From contig CAYXBQ010000030.1 in NCBI GenBank assembly GCA_964463375.1, positions 1 to 32,615 of the forward strand: a stretch of DNA of 32,615 nucleotides, given 5' to 3'. The notes beneath the pieces were generated by a model that was not told the DNA's origin, did no database searches, and saw only the letters and a list, made by a program, of their open reading frames with translations. This DNA comes from UMGS1696 sp964463375 (GTDB taxonomy: Bacteria > Bacillota > Clostridia > Oscillospirales > CAG-272). Of this stretch, positions 16,278 through 23,845 are shown piece after piece (the first letter of the stretch is position 1; every line of letters begins with the position of its first letter). A program made the translations under genes and the position numbers.

Positions 16278-18557
16278 CTACTTGATTCGTTTTCCCACAT
16301 GCCGCACGGCCTTTTGGGTATCCTGCAACATCGCCCGGATCTCCTCTGCCGATTCTATGGTAAAGAGGAATTCCCGGTGGGTCAGCGGGGGGAGCGTGTT
16401 CATTTTGTCGGCCATCCACAGGGGGAGGGTGTTATAGATCGTGGTCTCGCCGTTTTTCGCCAGCATGGGGAACACACAGCCGGTTCGATCCACCAATGTC
16501 CCCATACAGCCGCCACAGCTTTTGGTTCCGTTAGGCATGTTTGGCATTCGACCGCCCAGACCACCGCAGGGGATGTCCGGCTTCTTTTGTTTGGGCATTC
16601 CTGCTTTGGGTACAGCTGCCAGCACACAACGCTCCGTGCGCATCAGGGGGATATGGCCGTACACGATGGCACCGGCGGGGGTACCGTTTTCGGCAAGGGT
16701 ACGCAAATTCCCCAGGGACAATTCCGGTGAGGCGGTCAGGCGCACGGCACCACGTCGGTACCACCAGTCCATGGCATCGCTGTTCCACAGGTTCAGCCGG
16801 AAGGAGCCCGTGCCGTGTAGGTGGTGCTGCTCCAGCAAATATAGCTGACCGGGGCTATGGAACCGCACCTCCCGGCAGCCCGCTTCTGCCAGTGCCTGCA
16901 CCATAGCGGTCATCTGTGCCGTATCGAAGCACATGAGCGGCAGGTCGGCACCCACCATAGCAGGCACCGCTCCTTCCTTTGCCCAGCGCAGGTAGTCCGC
17001 TGCCGGGATAAATACGGTTTCAAAGAAATTTGTCATCTCGTCGCACCACTGCCGTCTGTCGGTCAGCACTGCGATGGCAGGAGACCGATCTCCCGGATAG
17101 GCAGTGACCGGGCAAGGTGCATGCTGATACGGTGTTCCCTTTTGTGCCGCTGGGTCATAGGGGAAGCGGGACGCACATACGGCGTTTTCCAACTGTTCTG
17201 CCCCCTCACGACGCAGGGCATTGATCGCCGATAGAGGCATCCACAGTCCCTCGCCGATCTGGGTCTTCGGCTGATCCTGCTCCCAATAGAAGGGCGTACC
17301 CCCCAGCTTGGTGAGATTTTTCAGCGCACCTTCTCTGGTGATGGGATTGCCGGTGGCCGCCTGGGGCATGTCTCCCGTCACAGCCACGGTGATCCCGGTG
17401 GGAACGTGGGTCATGGTCAGGGCAGCCGGTGCATTGGCCATGAGGGTCAGCTGACCCACACAGGCATCGGCCCGTCCGGACAGATCGAATTTGGTGACAG
17501 TCTCCTGCTGGGCCGTGCCGTTTTGCATTTGTTCTTCCGTGGTCGGCCGGATCCCGCCCATATGGCGATAGGCACGCACGTCCTCGCTGGAACGGAAGTA
17601 GCCATCGGAAAAGCCGCCGCGGGAGAACAGGGCATCCAACTGCCGCACTTCCTCGGGAGTGGCACTGCGTCCTTCGTCCAGCAATGTGCGGTAGATCCGG
17701 GTCACGCCGTACACATAGGGTGCCGGTTTCTGCCGTCCTTCGATCTTGAGGGACGCTACACCGGAACGGATCAGGTTGGGGATCTGTTCGGCTAAACACA
17801 TATCCTTCAGGCTCAGGGGATAGGCGGCGGCATCCCGTGCCTGGGTATTGGGCAGGCGTTTTCGATCGGTGATCTTGTCCGGTGCGCCCGCAAAGGTGCT
17901 CTTTCGTTCCAGGCAATAGGCCATCCGACAGGGCTGGGCACATTCGCCCCGGTTGCCGCTTCTGCCGCCCATAGCCCAGCTCATGAGACACTGACCGGAC
18001 ACAGACACGCAGTACGCCCCATGCAGGAACATCTCGATCTCCAGCGGGCAGGTACGTACCAGCTCTGTCAGCTCCCGCAACGAGATCTCCCGTGGCACCA
18101 CCATGCGGGTGAAGCCGTGGTCGGCTAACATTTGACCATCGTCGGCACGCATCAGGGTCATTTGGGTACTGCCGTGGAGGTGGGCTTCGGGATAGCGGCT
18201 GTGGATCTGGGCAGCGATACCCATGTCGGCGGTGATAAAGCCATCGGCACCGGCCCGGATCAGCGTCTCCACTAGGTTGAGCACGTCCCGCATTTCGCCG
18301 TCCCGGACACGGGTGTTGATGGTGATATAGGAGCGCACCCCCCAGCGTCTGGTCTCCCGAATGGCATCGGTCAGCTCATCGTCGTCGAAGTTCCGTGCCC
18401 GCATCCGGTTGGAGAAGGCCGCACCGCCAAAATACACAGCATCTGCCCCGGCAGAGATCGCAGCCGTCAGTGCCTCCGGGGATCCCGCTGGTGCCAGCAG
18501 CTCCGGCAGCTTAGACAGCCTAAGCCCCGCTATTCCGTTTTGCTTTTTTTCTTCCAT
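16278..18557 (-). CDS. U32 family protein (RlhA/TrhP-type RNA hydroxylation) with DUF3656 domain
   Basis: U32 proteins, first named peptidases, include RlhA and TrhP, which hydroxylate 23S rRNA or tRNA and carry an iron-sulfur cluster. This one has 759 aa. The N-terminal barrel has LAPAGSPEAL (21-30) and GADAVYFGG (37-45). The U32 signature EMFLHGAYCVSVSGQCLMS is at 175-193. Cys183, Cys190, Cys206/210 and Cys254 (KDMC) fit a cluster site. The long C-terminal part matches the layout of the DUF3656/collagenase-like extension, with a further Cys cluster (KSCGGCMG) near 700. The extended form is closest to RlhA. I start at ATG 18557, 58 bases after zapA, with GAGGG upstream; longer in-frame starts run into zapA. 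Confidence 0.9.
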   Translation of the reverse strand: MEEKKQNGIAGLRLSKLPELLAPAGSPEALTAAISAGADAVYFGGAAFSNRMRARNFDDDELTDAIRETRRWGVRSYITINTRVRDGEMRDVLNLVETLIRAGADGFITADMGIAAQIHSRYPEAHLHGSTQMTLMRADDGQMLADHGFTRMVVPREISLRELTELVRTCPLEIEMFLHGAYCVSVSGQCLMSWAMGGRSGNRGECAQPCRMAYCLERKSTFAGAPDKITDRKRLPNTQARDAAAYPLSLKDMCLAEQIPNLIRSGVASLKIEGRQKPAPYVYGVTRIYRTLLDEGRSATPEEVRQLDALFSRGGFSDGYFRSSEDVRAYRHMGGIRPTTEEQMQNGTAQQETVTKFDLSGRADACVGQLTLMANAPAALTMTHVPTGITVAVTGDMPQAATGNPITREGALKNLTKLGGTPFYWEQDQPKTQIGEGLWMPLSAINALRREGAEQLENAVCASRFPYDPAAQKGTPYQHAPCPVTAYPGDRSPAIAVLTDRRQWCDEMTNFFETVFIPAADYLRWAKEGAVPAMVGADLPLMCFDTAQMTAMVQALAEAGCREVRFHSPGQLYLLEQHHLHGTGSFRLNLWNSDAMDWWYRRGAVRLTASPELSLGNLRTLAENGTPAGAIVYGHIPLMRTERCVLAAVPKAGMPKQKKPDIPCGGLGGRMPNMPNGTKSCGGCMGTLVDRTGCVFPMLAKNGETTIYNTLPLWMADKMNTLPPLTHREFLFTIESAEEIRAMLQDTQKAVRHVGKRIK

Positions 18558-18615
18558 AATATATCGTACCCTCGCTGGTGTCTGGATGGCAAACATAGCT
18601 ATGCTGCCGTCTTCT

Positions 18616-19131
18616 TTATTTGTCTTCGTTGCCCCGGAGCAGAGACTCGATATAGCGGATCTTATCTTCTCTGGACATACCGCCATCCTGCCCGGCCTTT
18701 TTGCTATCTAAGTACTTTTCCAAGGTGCGGATCTTGTCCTCGGCTTCTTCCCCGCCATTTTCCCGCAGGGTCTGGCTCAGCTGGGCAAAGCCGTCGGTCT
18801 CCGTGGTATCGGTCTCGGCAGCGGCGGCACGGGCCTTTGTCAGCTCTTCCTTCATGTTCTGCATATTCACTTCGTACAGGGAAAGCTGTGCTTCTAAGTT
18901 GCGCACCCGGATCTCTGCCTTGAGCCGTTCGCTCATGGAATCGATGGCACAGAGCAGGGCTGCATCCAGTGTAGACGTACCGGAGCGGATACCGCCACGG
19001 AGGATGGATTCCATTTTCCCATTGACCTGGGACACCACGCTGTCTACAAAAGCGTCGGTCTCGTCCGTCACCAGGGTCAGGTTCATACCGGCGATCTCGA
19101 TGTTGATCTTTCGTTTTGCATTCTTTTCCAT
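18616..19131 (-). CDS. zapA: cell division protein ZapA
   Basis: A cytoplasmic FtsZ-associated protein that bundles FtsZ filaments and stabilises the Z-ring. The 171 aa begin with the ZapA domain (KRKINIEIAGMNLTLVTDETDAFVDSVV... about 7-90). A long helical, coiled-coil-prone C-terminal part follows, extended relative to the about 90-110 aa of short ZapA proteins, as is common in Clostridia. ATG at 19131 has GGAGTG 7 bases upstream and is preferred over an in-frame ATG at 19161. The gene heads the U32-dut-DUF4321 run. Confidence 0.88.
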   Translation of the reverse strand: MEKNAKRKINIEIAGMNLTLVTDETDAFVDSVVSQVNGKMESILRGGIRSGTSTLDAALLCAIDSMSERLKAEIRVRNLEAQLSLYEVNMQNMKEELTKARAAAAETDTTETDGFAQLSQTLRENGGEEAEDKIRTLEKYLDSKKAGQDGGMSREDKIRYIESLLRGNEDK

Positions 19132-19213
19132 ATCGTTCACTCCATTCTTTATGGATCTCATTTTCGCATTGGAAACGGTCTTGTCTTTCGTTATGGGGCA
19201 TTTTTAGGCATAC

Positions 19214-19242
19214 TTTCCACCATAATCTCCATACTCTATAGT
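19214..19242 (+). promoter_or_regulatory. possible promoter of the SleB-like gene
   Basis: TTTCCA (19214-19219), a 17-base spacer, and TATAGT (19237-19242). The -35 is weak. The -10 lies in CTATAGTATACG, which also gives TATACT on the - strand toward zapA, so divergent promoters may overlap. The 5' leader would be about 135 bases, AT-rich and without a clear structure. Confidence 0.35.
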
Positions 19243-19382
19243 ATACGCTACTCTGTCGCAAAATGGTAGAGGGAAATTATAAATTTTTTCATAAATTTTA
19301 CGATTTCTTCAGAAGCGGTATGGTTTCCCCCTGTGCGGCGCATCCTATGAGTGCAAAAATGTTTTTTCGGGAGGAACAAACG

Positions 19383-19814
19383 ATGGCGGCAAAATGGCTC
19401 ACACTCCTGCTTGCGGTACTGCTCTGCGCCACACACACAGGTGCTGCACCGGCTTTGGTATCGGTATCGGACAGGGCAAAGGAAGAGATCGCCCATGCGG
19501 TGGCGGCGGAATGTCCGGATGCATCCTTTGGGGTGCAGATCGCATTGGCGGCGGTGATTCTACATCGGATGGAGCAAAATGGGCTCACGGCGGCACAGGT
19601 GATCTGGTCGGCGGATTTTTTGGCCTGCACGGATACGGGGCGTATCGCACGGCCGTCGGAGGAGAAAATATTGGCACAAGCAAGAGCGGCGGTGGGGTAT
19701 GCCATAGATGGGCTGGATCCCACCGGTGGTGCGCTGGGCTACGGTGGGGGAGACACGGGACGGTCGCTACGGTCGGTTTGGTATGCGGATGGGGGGTATT
19801 TGTTTGGGGAATAG
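19383..19814 (+). CDS. secreted cell-wall hydrolase, SleB/CwlJ-type (Hydrolase_2)
   Basis: A short secreted protein with a SleB-type lytic domain, which cleaves cortex or cell-wall glycan strands. The 143 aa start with a signal peptide (MAAKWLTLLLAVLLC, cleavage near ATHTGA-A). The domain shows IAHAVAAECPD (Glu43 in the place of the catalytic Glu), FGVQIALAAVILHRM (49-63) and the family's GLDPTGGALGYGG (110-122). ATG at 19383 follows GGGAGGAA; in-frame codons before it do not encode a signal sequence. No ypeB or peptidoglycan-binding domain is present, so the role in spores or in wall turnover is open. It points away from zapA and faces the split lipoprotein. Confidence 0.8.
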   Translation: MAAKWLTLLLAVLLCATHTGAAPALVSVSDRAKEEIAHAVAAECPDASFGVQIALAAVILHRMEQNGLTAAQVIWSADFLACTDTGRIARPSEEKILAQARAAVGYAIDGLDPTGGALGYGGGDTGRSLRSVWYADGGYLFGE

Positions 19815-19849
19815 AAAAAGGATGCCTGTGGGGACATCCTTTCTATTCT
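19811..19849. terminator. bidirectional terminator between convergent genes
   Basis: AAAGGATG (about 19817-19824) pairs with CATCCTTT (19835-19842). The outer AATAG/CTATT extends the stem past a two-base bulge. The - strand has T5 after the hairpin, so it best fits the lipoprotein side; the + strand side has a weaker T tract. Confidence 0.55.
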
Positions 19850-20226
19850 CATTCCAGCATCATACGATACATATCGTCCAGGGTGTATTCTACAAGTGTT
19901 ATGTCAAACAGAGTAGATTTATCGTATTTTGCAATTTCCGGTTTGTTTTCATAGGGTCGTTGTACGATCTTGAGTTTGGCAGTCACAATGGTCTTTTTCT
20001 CTGTCTGGTCAAAGGCTGTAGCCGTAAGCCAATGCTCTCTGCCAGCCGGTTCATCTCGCAGTTCGTTGTAAAAGATTTCCATTTCATAGGTATAAAGCCA
20101 GACGTGCCCGTAGACCGACCCAAAAGGATTGATGGCAAAATAGCCCTCGTTGTTCAGAGAATCCTCAAACCCAAAGGTACGCTTTTTCCCATTCCGGGAA
20201 ATCTTCCTATGTAAACAGCTCCGCAT
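19849..20226 (-). CDS. C-terminal part of a split secreted lipoprotein (unrecognised family)
   Basis: 125 aa without a signal peptide, rich in beta-type sequence (YFAINPFGSVYGHVWLYTYEMEIFY..., then TIVTAKLKIVQRP). I do not recognise the family. It overlaps the 3' end of the next gene upstream by 20 bases in another frame. The first 20 or so residues (MRSCLHRKISRNGKKRTFGF) look unlike the rest. This fits one original gene of about 220 aa broken by a frameshift near 20160-20220. AGGGG stands 6 bases before the ATG, so separate translation cannot be excluded. Confidence 0.5.
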   Translation of the reverse strand: MRSCLHRKISRNGKKRTFGFEDSLNNEGYFAINPFGSVYGHVWLYTYEMEIFYNELRDEPAGREHWLTATAFDQTEKKTIVTAKLKIVQRPYENKPEIAKYDKSTLFDITLVEYTLDDMYRMMLE

Positions 20227-20527
20227 TTTGTCCCCTGCTGATCTGTACGTCTTCGTTATCGGAAATCAGGGTACATGTACCGCCATTGTAAGCAAAATAC
20301 AGGTTGATATTATACGTATCATCCGTACCGTACATACAACCCATCTGCGTGGTCACGGTTTCCCCAATCTGCATTTCGTGCATGCGGGAGTTATCCGTAT
20401 CTGCATCGTATTCCAGCACACCGATGGTCAGTGGTGTATATCGTGCCGGGTCTACCTCCAACTCGGTGGAAGTGCAGGACACAAGACAGAACACTATAAC
20501 AAACAGAATACAACTACGTAGTTTCAT
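20207..20527 (-). CDS. N-terminal part of the split lipoprotein
   Basis: 106 aa starting with a lipoprotein signal (MKLRSC... CLVSC, lipidated Cys18) and a short TSTE linker. It then reads into a beta-rich domain (TPLTIGVLEYDAD..., YNINLYFAYNGGTCTLIS). It stops at a TAG soon after ELFT, while the sequence that looks like its natural continuation is in the overlapping frame. ATG at 20527 follows AAAGGAGAC. A good promoter lies at 20584-20612. Family unknown; probably a surface lipoprotein now truncated. Confidence 0.55.
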   Translation of the reverse strand: MKLRSCILFVIVFCLVSCTSTELEVDPARYTPLTIGVLEYDADTDNSRMHEMQIGETVTTQMGCMYGTDDTYNINLYFAYNGGTCTLISDNEDVQISRGQNAELFT

Positions 20528-20583
20528 GGGAAAGTCTCCTTTCGCCGATAGAAATACTACCGTTGCCGATCTATGTCTATATC

Positions 20584-20612
20584 AGTGTACCATACCCTTG
20601 TGCCATTGTCAA
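20584..20612 (-). promoter_or_regulatory. promoter of the split lipoprotein gene
   Basis: On the - strand TTGACA (20612-20607), 17 bases, and TACACT (20589-20584). The -35 is perfect and the -10 differs at two positions. The -35 abuts the T tract of the exporter operon's terminator. Confidence 0.65.
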
Positions 20613-20659
20613 CAAGAAAACGACATCTGTGCGGTTTTCCACTGACTGCACAGATGTCG
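20613..20659 (-). terminator. strong terminator of the ABC exporter operon
   Basis: A perfect 12-bp stem (CGACATCTGTGC at 20621-20632 and its inverse at 20648-20659) closes a 15-base loop. On the - strand it is followed by TTTTCTTG. It ends transcripts coming from the exporter genes. Confidence 0.8.
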
Positions 20660-20708
20660 CTATATTCTTTTGGATGAGATGCACAATATTTCGCTTCACG
20701 ACCCATCA

Positions 20709-20775
20709 GGATTTGTTTTACAAACCTGTGGATTTGTTTTACAAACCTGTGGATTCCTTTCAGGAACCTGTGGAT
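20709..20775. repeat. 21-bp tandem repeat forming covarying hairpins
   Basis: Two identical 21-bp units (20709-20729, 20730-20750), a diverged third (20751-20771) and the start of a fourth. Each unit folds as a small hairpin: TTTGT-TTT-ACAAA in units 1-2 and TTCCT-TTC-AGGAA in unit 3. Two base pairs have changed on both sides, so pairing is kept. Unit 3 contains the stop codon of the last exporter gene. Confidence 0.75.
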
Positions 20776-21536
20776 TTATAATGCCGCAGTCCCATTTTCC
20801 AGAAGATCCCACAGGGGATGAGAAATACCCATGCGGCGATCGGGGTCAACGGATACCACCAATGGTCGGCCTGTCCGATGAGATACAAAAAGGGATAATA
20901 CTGCACCGCCGCCAATGGTACGACAAACGTAAAGAATCGCAGGAGCCGCTTGCCGTAGATGGACATGGGGTAGGAGCCAAACTCCCGGCCGCCGTCGGTG
21001 AAGATGTTCATGAATTCTAACCCTTCCGTGGTGAAAAAGCAAATGGATGCATAGACCACGAACAGTCCCGAAAACAGCGCCATGCCGGAGAGCACCATGA
21101 AGCACAGGGTGAGAATTTTGTCCCACGTCCAGGTCACGCCGCTATGCGGAATGGCATAGGCAAACACCAGCACCGCCTGGAAAAATCGTCCTATGCGAGA
21201 CAGCTCGATCTTGGTACACAGGGTCAAAAACACCTCGTTCCGGGGACGCACCAAAATACGGTCGAACTGCCCCTGGGACAGCACACCGGCAAAGGTGTCA
21301 AAGCCCCGGAAGAAGCACTCTGCCAGAGAAAACGCCATCAGCACGACCCCAAAGCACAACAGCACCTGCGCCGTGGTGTAGCCCTGCAAAACGTGAAACC
21401 GATCCATCAGCACCAGGATGGACAGCAGTGCCGTAGCAGAGCCGACAAACTGCCCCAGGATCGTCAGCACAAAGGAGGTCTTGTACTGCATCTGGGCACG
21501 AAGATGAACGGATAGATAATGAAAATACAGCTTCAT
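20760..21536 (-). CDS. ABC-2 type permease, ABC2_membrane_6 family (second permease)
   Basis: One of two membrane subunits of an ABC exporter. The 258 aa have six predicted hydrophobic segments. An amphipathic start (KLYFHYLSVHLRAQMQYKTSF) and the loop LSQGQFDRILVRPRNEVF near 85-105 are typical of this permease family. It is the last gene of the operon, 4 bases after its sister permease (ATG at 21536). Its stop codon lies in a 21-bp repeat array that could have changed the last residues (STGS). Such ATPase-permease-permease sets export drugs, antibiotics or lipids; the substrate is not known here. Confidence 0.88.
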   Translation of the reverse strand: MKLYFHYLSVHLRAQMQYKTSFVLTILGQFVGSATALLSILVLMDRFHVLQGYTTAQVLLCFGVVLMAFSLAECFFRGFDTFAGVLSQGQFDRILVRPRNEVFLTLCTKIELSRIGRFFQAVLVFAYAIPHSGVTWTWDKILTLCFMVLSGMALFSGLFVVYASICFFTTEGLEFMNIFTDGGREFGSYPMSIYGKRLLRFFTFVVPLAAVQYYPFLYLIGQADHWWYPLTPIAAWVFLIPCGIFWKMGLRHYKSTGS

Positions 21537-21540
21537 CCCA

Positions 21541-22371
21541 TCAACCTCCCTGGATCACGGCACGGCGAAGTGCCCGTTGCAGCAGAAAGCTCCCCAGCAT
21601 CACCAGCACCACGAGCCAGAAGCATTGTAGTCCCATGCACCGCCAGATAGCTGCCCCCGCGATATGGCCGCAGTAGATCCGAAAGGGATAGTTCAGCATG
21701 GCGGCAAAGGGTGTGTACTCCAACACCGCAGCGATCCCGGCAGGCAAAAACGGCAGGGGAACCAGGTTGCCGGCGCAAAAATCCGTGATGGCGTTGAACA
21801 CCATTCGCACGCCCAAGGGCTGCATGGTGTAAAAGGTGAAAATATAGATGAACATGACCAGCGCACAGGTCACAAGGGTACCCAGCACCATGGTGACAAG
21901 AAAGCCAAACAGTCCTGCCACACCGGCGGGCGGCAGCATCCCATAGGGTGCCGGTACCAGAGCCGCCACCAGCAGCACCGGCAAAAACCGCAGTGCCGCA
22001 TTGGCCGTTCGCACGGATAGGGTTTTGGTAAACCACAGGGCATACAGGTTCAGCGGTCGGGTCAGCTCGTAGGCGATGTTCCCACCGGTGATGTCGGACA
22101 GGATGGAAGCGTCGGTCTGCCAGCTGTTGAACAGGCTGAGAAAGGCCTGTCGCAGCCACATATAGGTGGCGACCTGCGCCATACCCATGGGAAAGGCATC
22201 CGGGTCCCCTTCCCAAAAGGCCTTGTACAGCAGCACCGTGAACAGGCCCCAGGCAAATTGGGTGGAGATGCCCGCCAGTGCCGCTGCCCGATATTGGAGC
22301 CCCGCCGTGAACCGGATCCGGAAAAAGGTGATGTATTTTGGGAGAGAGCCCCATACGGATGTCTTTGTCAT
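21541..22371 (-). CDS. ABC-2 type permease (first permease)
   Basis: The other membrane subunit of the exporter, 276 aa with about six transmembrane segments. The N-terminal KYITFFRIRFTAGLQYRAAALAGI, the ILSDITGGNIAYELTRPLNLY loop near 90-110, and the hydrophobic C-terminal half ending in a Lys/Arg-poor tail match the ABC-2/DUF990 pattern. The loop is the same place as the QGQFDRILVRPRNE loop of the sister permease, which suggests a heterodimer. ATG at 22371 overlaps the ATPase stop codon as ATGA, so translation is coupled. Confidence 0.87.
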   Translation of the reverse strand: MTKTSVWGSLPKYITFFRIRFTAGLQYRAAALAGISTQFAWGLFTVLLYKAFWEGDPDAFPMGMAQVATYMWLRQAFLSLFNSWQTDASILSDITGGNIAYELTRPLNLYALWFTKTLSVRTANAALRFLPVLLVAALVPAPYGMLPPAGVAGLFGFLVTMVLGTLVTCALVMFIYIFTFYTMQPLGVRMVFNAITDFCAGNLVPLPFLPAGIAAVLEYTPFAAMLNYPFRIYCGHIAGAAIWRCMGLQCFWLVVLVMLGSFLLQRALRRAVIQGG

Positions 22372-23357
22372 ATGGCAAACTCCTTGTACAGCGACACCAC
22401 CAGCTCCTCTGCCGTAGCACCGGTGACCGACAGGTCGGTGATCTCCAGCCGATTCGACAGCACGCCAATGGCAGCCGACACGCCCAGCACGGTGGTATCC
22501 ACGGCAAATACGGTACGCCCCGGCTGTGTCTCCAGCACAGTCAGACCTACAGGTAATGGCTCGGTTTCCGTGCAGCTGCCGGTGTGGGTGACGGTGATCC
22601 TTCGCACCCCGGCGTGTTGGTTTTTCAGCGCATCTAAGGAGCCGTCCAGCAGGATATGTCCCTTGCCGATAAGCAGGATCCGCTTGGTCAGGGCCTCGAT
22701 GTCCTGCATATCGTGGGTGGTCAGGATCACCGTGGTACCGTGCGCCTCGTTTCGGTGGCGAATAAAGTCCCGGACTGCGATCTTGGATACCGCATCCAGA
22801 CCGATGGTGGGTTCGTCCAAAAAGAGGATGGACGGGTCATGGAGCAGCGACGCACCGATCTCGCACCGCATCCGCTGACCTAAGGAAAGCTGCCGCACGG
22901 GGGTACGCAAAATGTCGGATAGCTGTAGGCATTCGGTCAGCTCGTCTACGTTGCGCCGATACACCGCCGGATCGATCTGGTAGATGTCCCGGAGCAGCTC
23001 AAAGGAATCCAGCACCGGCACGTCCCACCACAGCTGCGACCGCTGTCCGAACACCACACCGATGTGCTGCACGTGGGCCCGCCGCTCCTGCCAGGGGATA
23101 CGCCCGTCGATCCGGCAGATACCGCCGTCCATATCCGGGTGCAATATGCCGCTCATGATCTTGATGGTGGTGCTCTTGCCGGAGCCGTTTGGCCCGATGT
23201 ACCCCACCATCTCCCCGTCGGCAATGGTGAAGGAAATGTCGTCCAGGGCCTTCAGGTCGGTGTATTCCCGCCGGAACAACGCCTTCACCGCTGCTCCCAT
23301 GCCGCCATTTCGTCTGGCGACCCGGAAGGTTTTGGAAATGTGTTCGCATTCGATCAT
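22368..23357 (-). CDS. ABC transporter ATP-binding protein
   Basis: ATPase of the exporter, 329 aa. Walker A GPNGSGKST (55-63), Q-loop region VFGQRSQLWWDVPVLDSF (102-119), signature LSLGQ (157-161), Walker B ILFLDEP (177-183) and switch His215 (TTHDM) are all present. The GQRSQLWWD form and the extra C-terminal domain after about residue 230 are typical of ATPases paired with ABC2_membrane_6 permeases. ATG at 23357 follows AAGGAGGGG about 12 bases upstream. It is the first gene after a leader of some 245 bases with an extended -10 promoter. Confidence 0.92.
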   Translation of the reverse strand: MIECEHISKTFRVARRNGGMGAAVKALFRREYTDLKALDDISFTIADGEMVGYIGPNGSGKSTTIKIMSGILHPDMDGGICRIDGRIPWQERRAHVQHIGVVFGQRSQLWWDVPVLDSFELLRDIYQIDPAVYRRNVDELTECLQLSDILRTPVRQLSLGQRMRCEIGASLLHDPSILFLDEPTIGLDAVSKIAVRDFIRHRNEAHGTTVILTTHDMQDIEALTKRILLIGKGHILLDGSLDALKNQHAGVRRITVTHTGSCTETEPLPVGLTVLETQPGRTVFAVDTTVLGVSAAIGVLSNRLEITDLSVTGATAEELVVSLYKEFAI

Positions 23358-23600
23358 AAAAGAAAAAATCCCCTCCTTCGTTCACAGAAGATTTCTGTGT
23401 CAGAAAATTCTGCAACACACAAAAAACGTTCCCGCTTGGTACAAGTGCTTGGTGGGGAAGACGGCGTGGCATCCTCTGCAACTCTGAGAAGGTCACGGTC
23501 GGCAGGCACCACAGCGGCTTGATCGGACGATTTTGCGCCCGGTCGTTCGCTTGTGAGATGGAGCGAATGGGATAGAAATGCACAGACAAACGCCTGTAAC
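23358..23600 (-). other. long untranslated leader of the exporter operon
   Basis: About 245 bases lie between the promoter and the ATPase start, with no credible leader peptide. Just before the ribosome site a perfect 7-bp hairpin (CACAGAA, ATC, TTCTGTG; 23381-23397) could affect access. A run of T6 at about 23421-23426 follows a GC-rich stretch (- strand). I see no match to riboswitch or T-box cores that I know. Confidence 0.4.
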
Positions 23601-23606
23601 AGGTTC

Positions 23607-23615
23607 ATTATAGCA
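23607..23615 (-). promoter_or_regulatory. extended -10 promoter of the exporter operon
   Basis: On the - strand TGCTATAAT (23615-23607): a perfect TGn plus TATAAT. No good -35 stands 16-18 bases upstream. Confidence 0.6.
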
Positions 23616-23700
23616 CAGTATACAAGAGAATTTGTGACGCAATTGTAAATTTTCACAACGGGGCTGTATTGGCCCGGGCTATCTCAACGATGATGCAATG

Positions 23701-23758
23701 AAAAGGTGAGCCGTCTGTTGCACCAAAGCATTGCTTGGTCCAGCAGAGCAGACTCACC
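23701..23758 (-). terminator. branched terminator of the Ycf46-like operon
   Basis: On the - strand GGTGAG/CTCACC forms the outer stem, TCTG/CAGA the next past a CGG bulge, and ACCAAGC/GCTTTGGT an inner hairpin. TTTT follows (23704-23701). It lies about 90 bases after the stop of the last gene. The rest of 23616-23845 shows nothing else. Confidence 0.6.
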
Positions 23759-23845
23759 GGGTCGAGGGAGAGGCAACTTACTTTCCACTCGTAATTCCTA
23801 TTTAGCAAAGGTGGCGGCCGCTTGGTCAATTGGCAGGATATGGGC

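Noticed and set aside
23358..23600. T-box or ykkC-type riboswitch in the exporter leader
   Set aside because: The T-box antiterminator core (GGTGGNACCGCG) and the guanidine-riboswitch core pieces that I know are not found.
23354..23656. 100-codon - strand open frame in the exporter leader
   Set aside because: Its first ATGs fall upstream of or inside the -10 box, and the protein shows no recognisable order, so it is not counted as a leader peptide.
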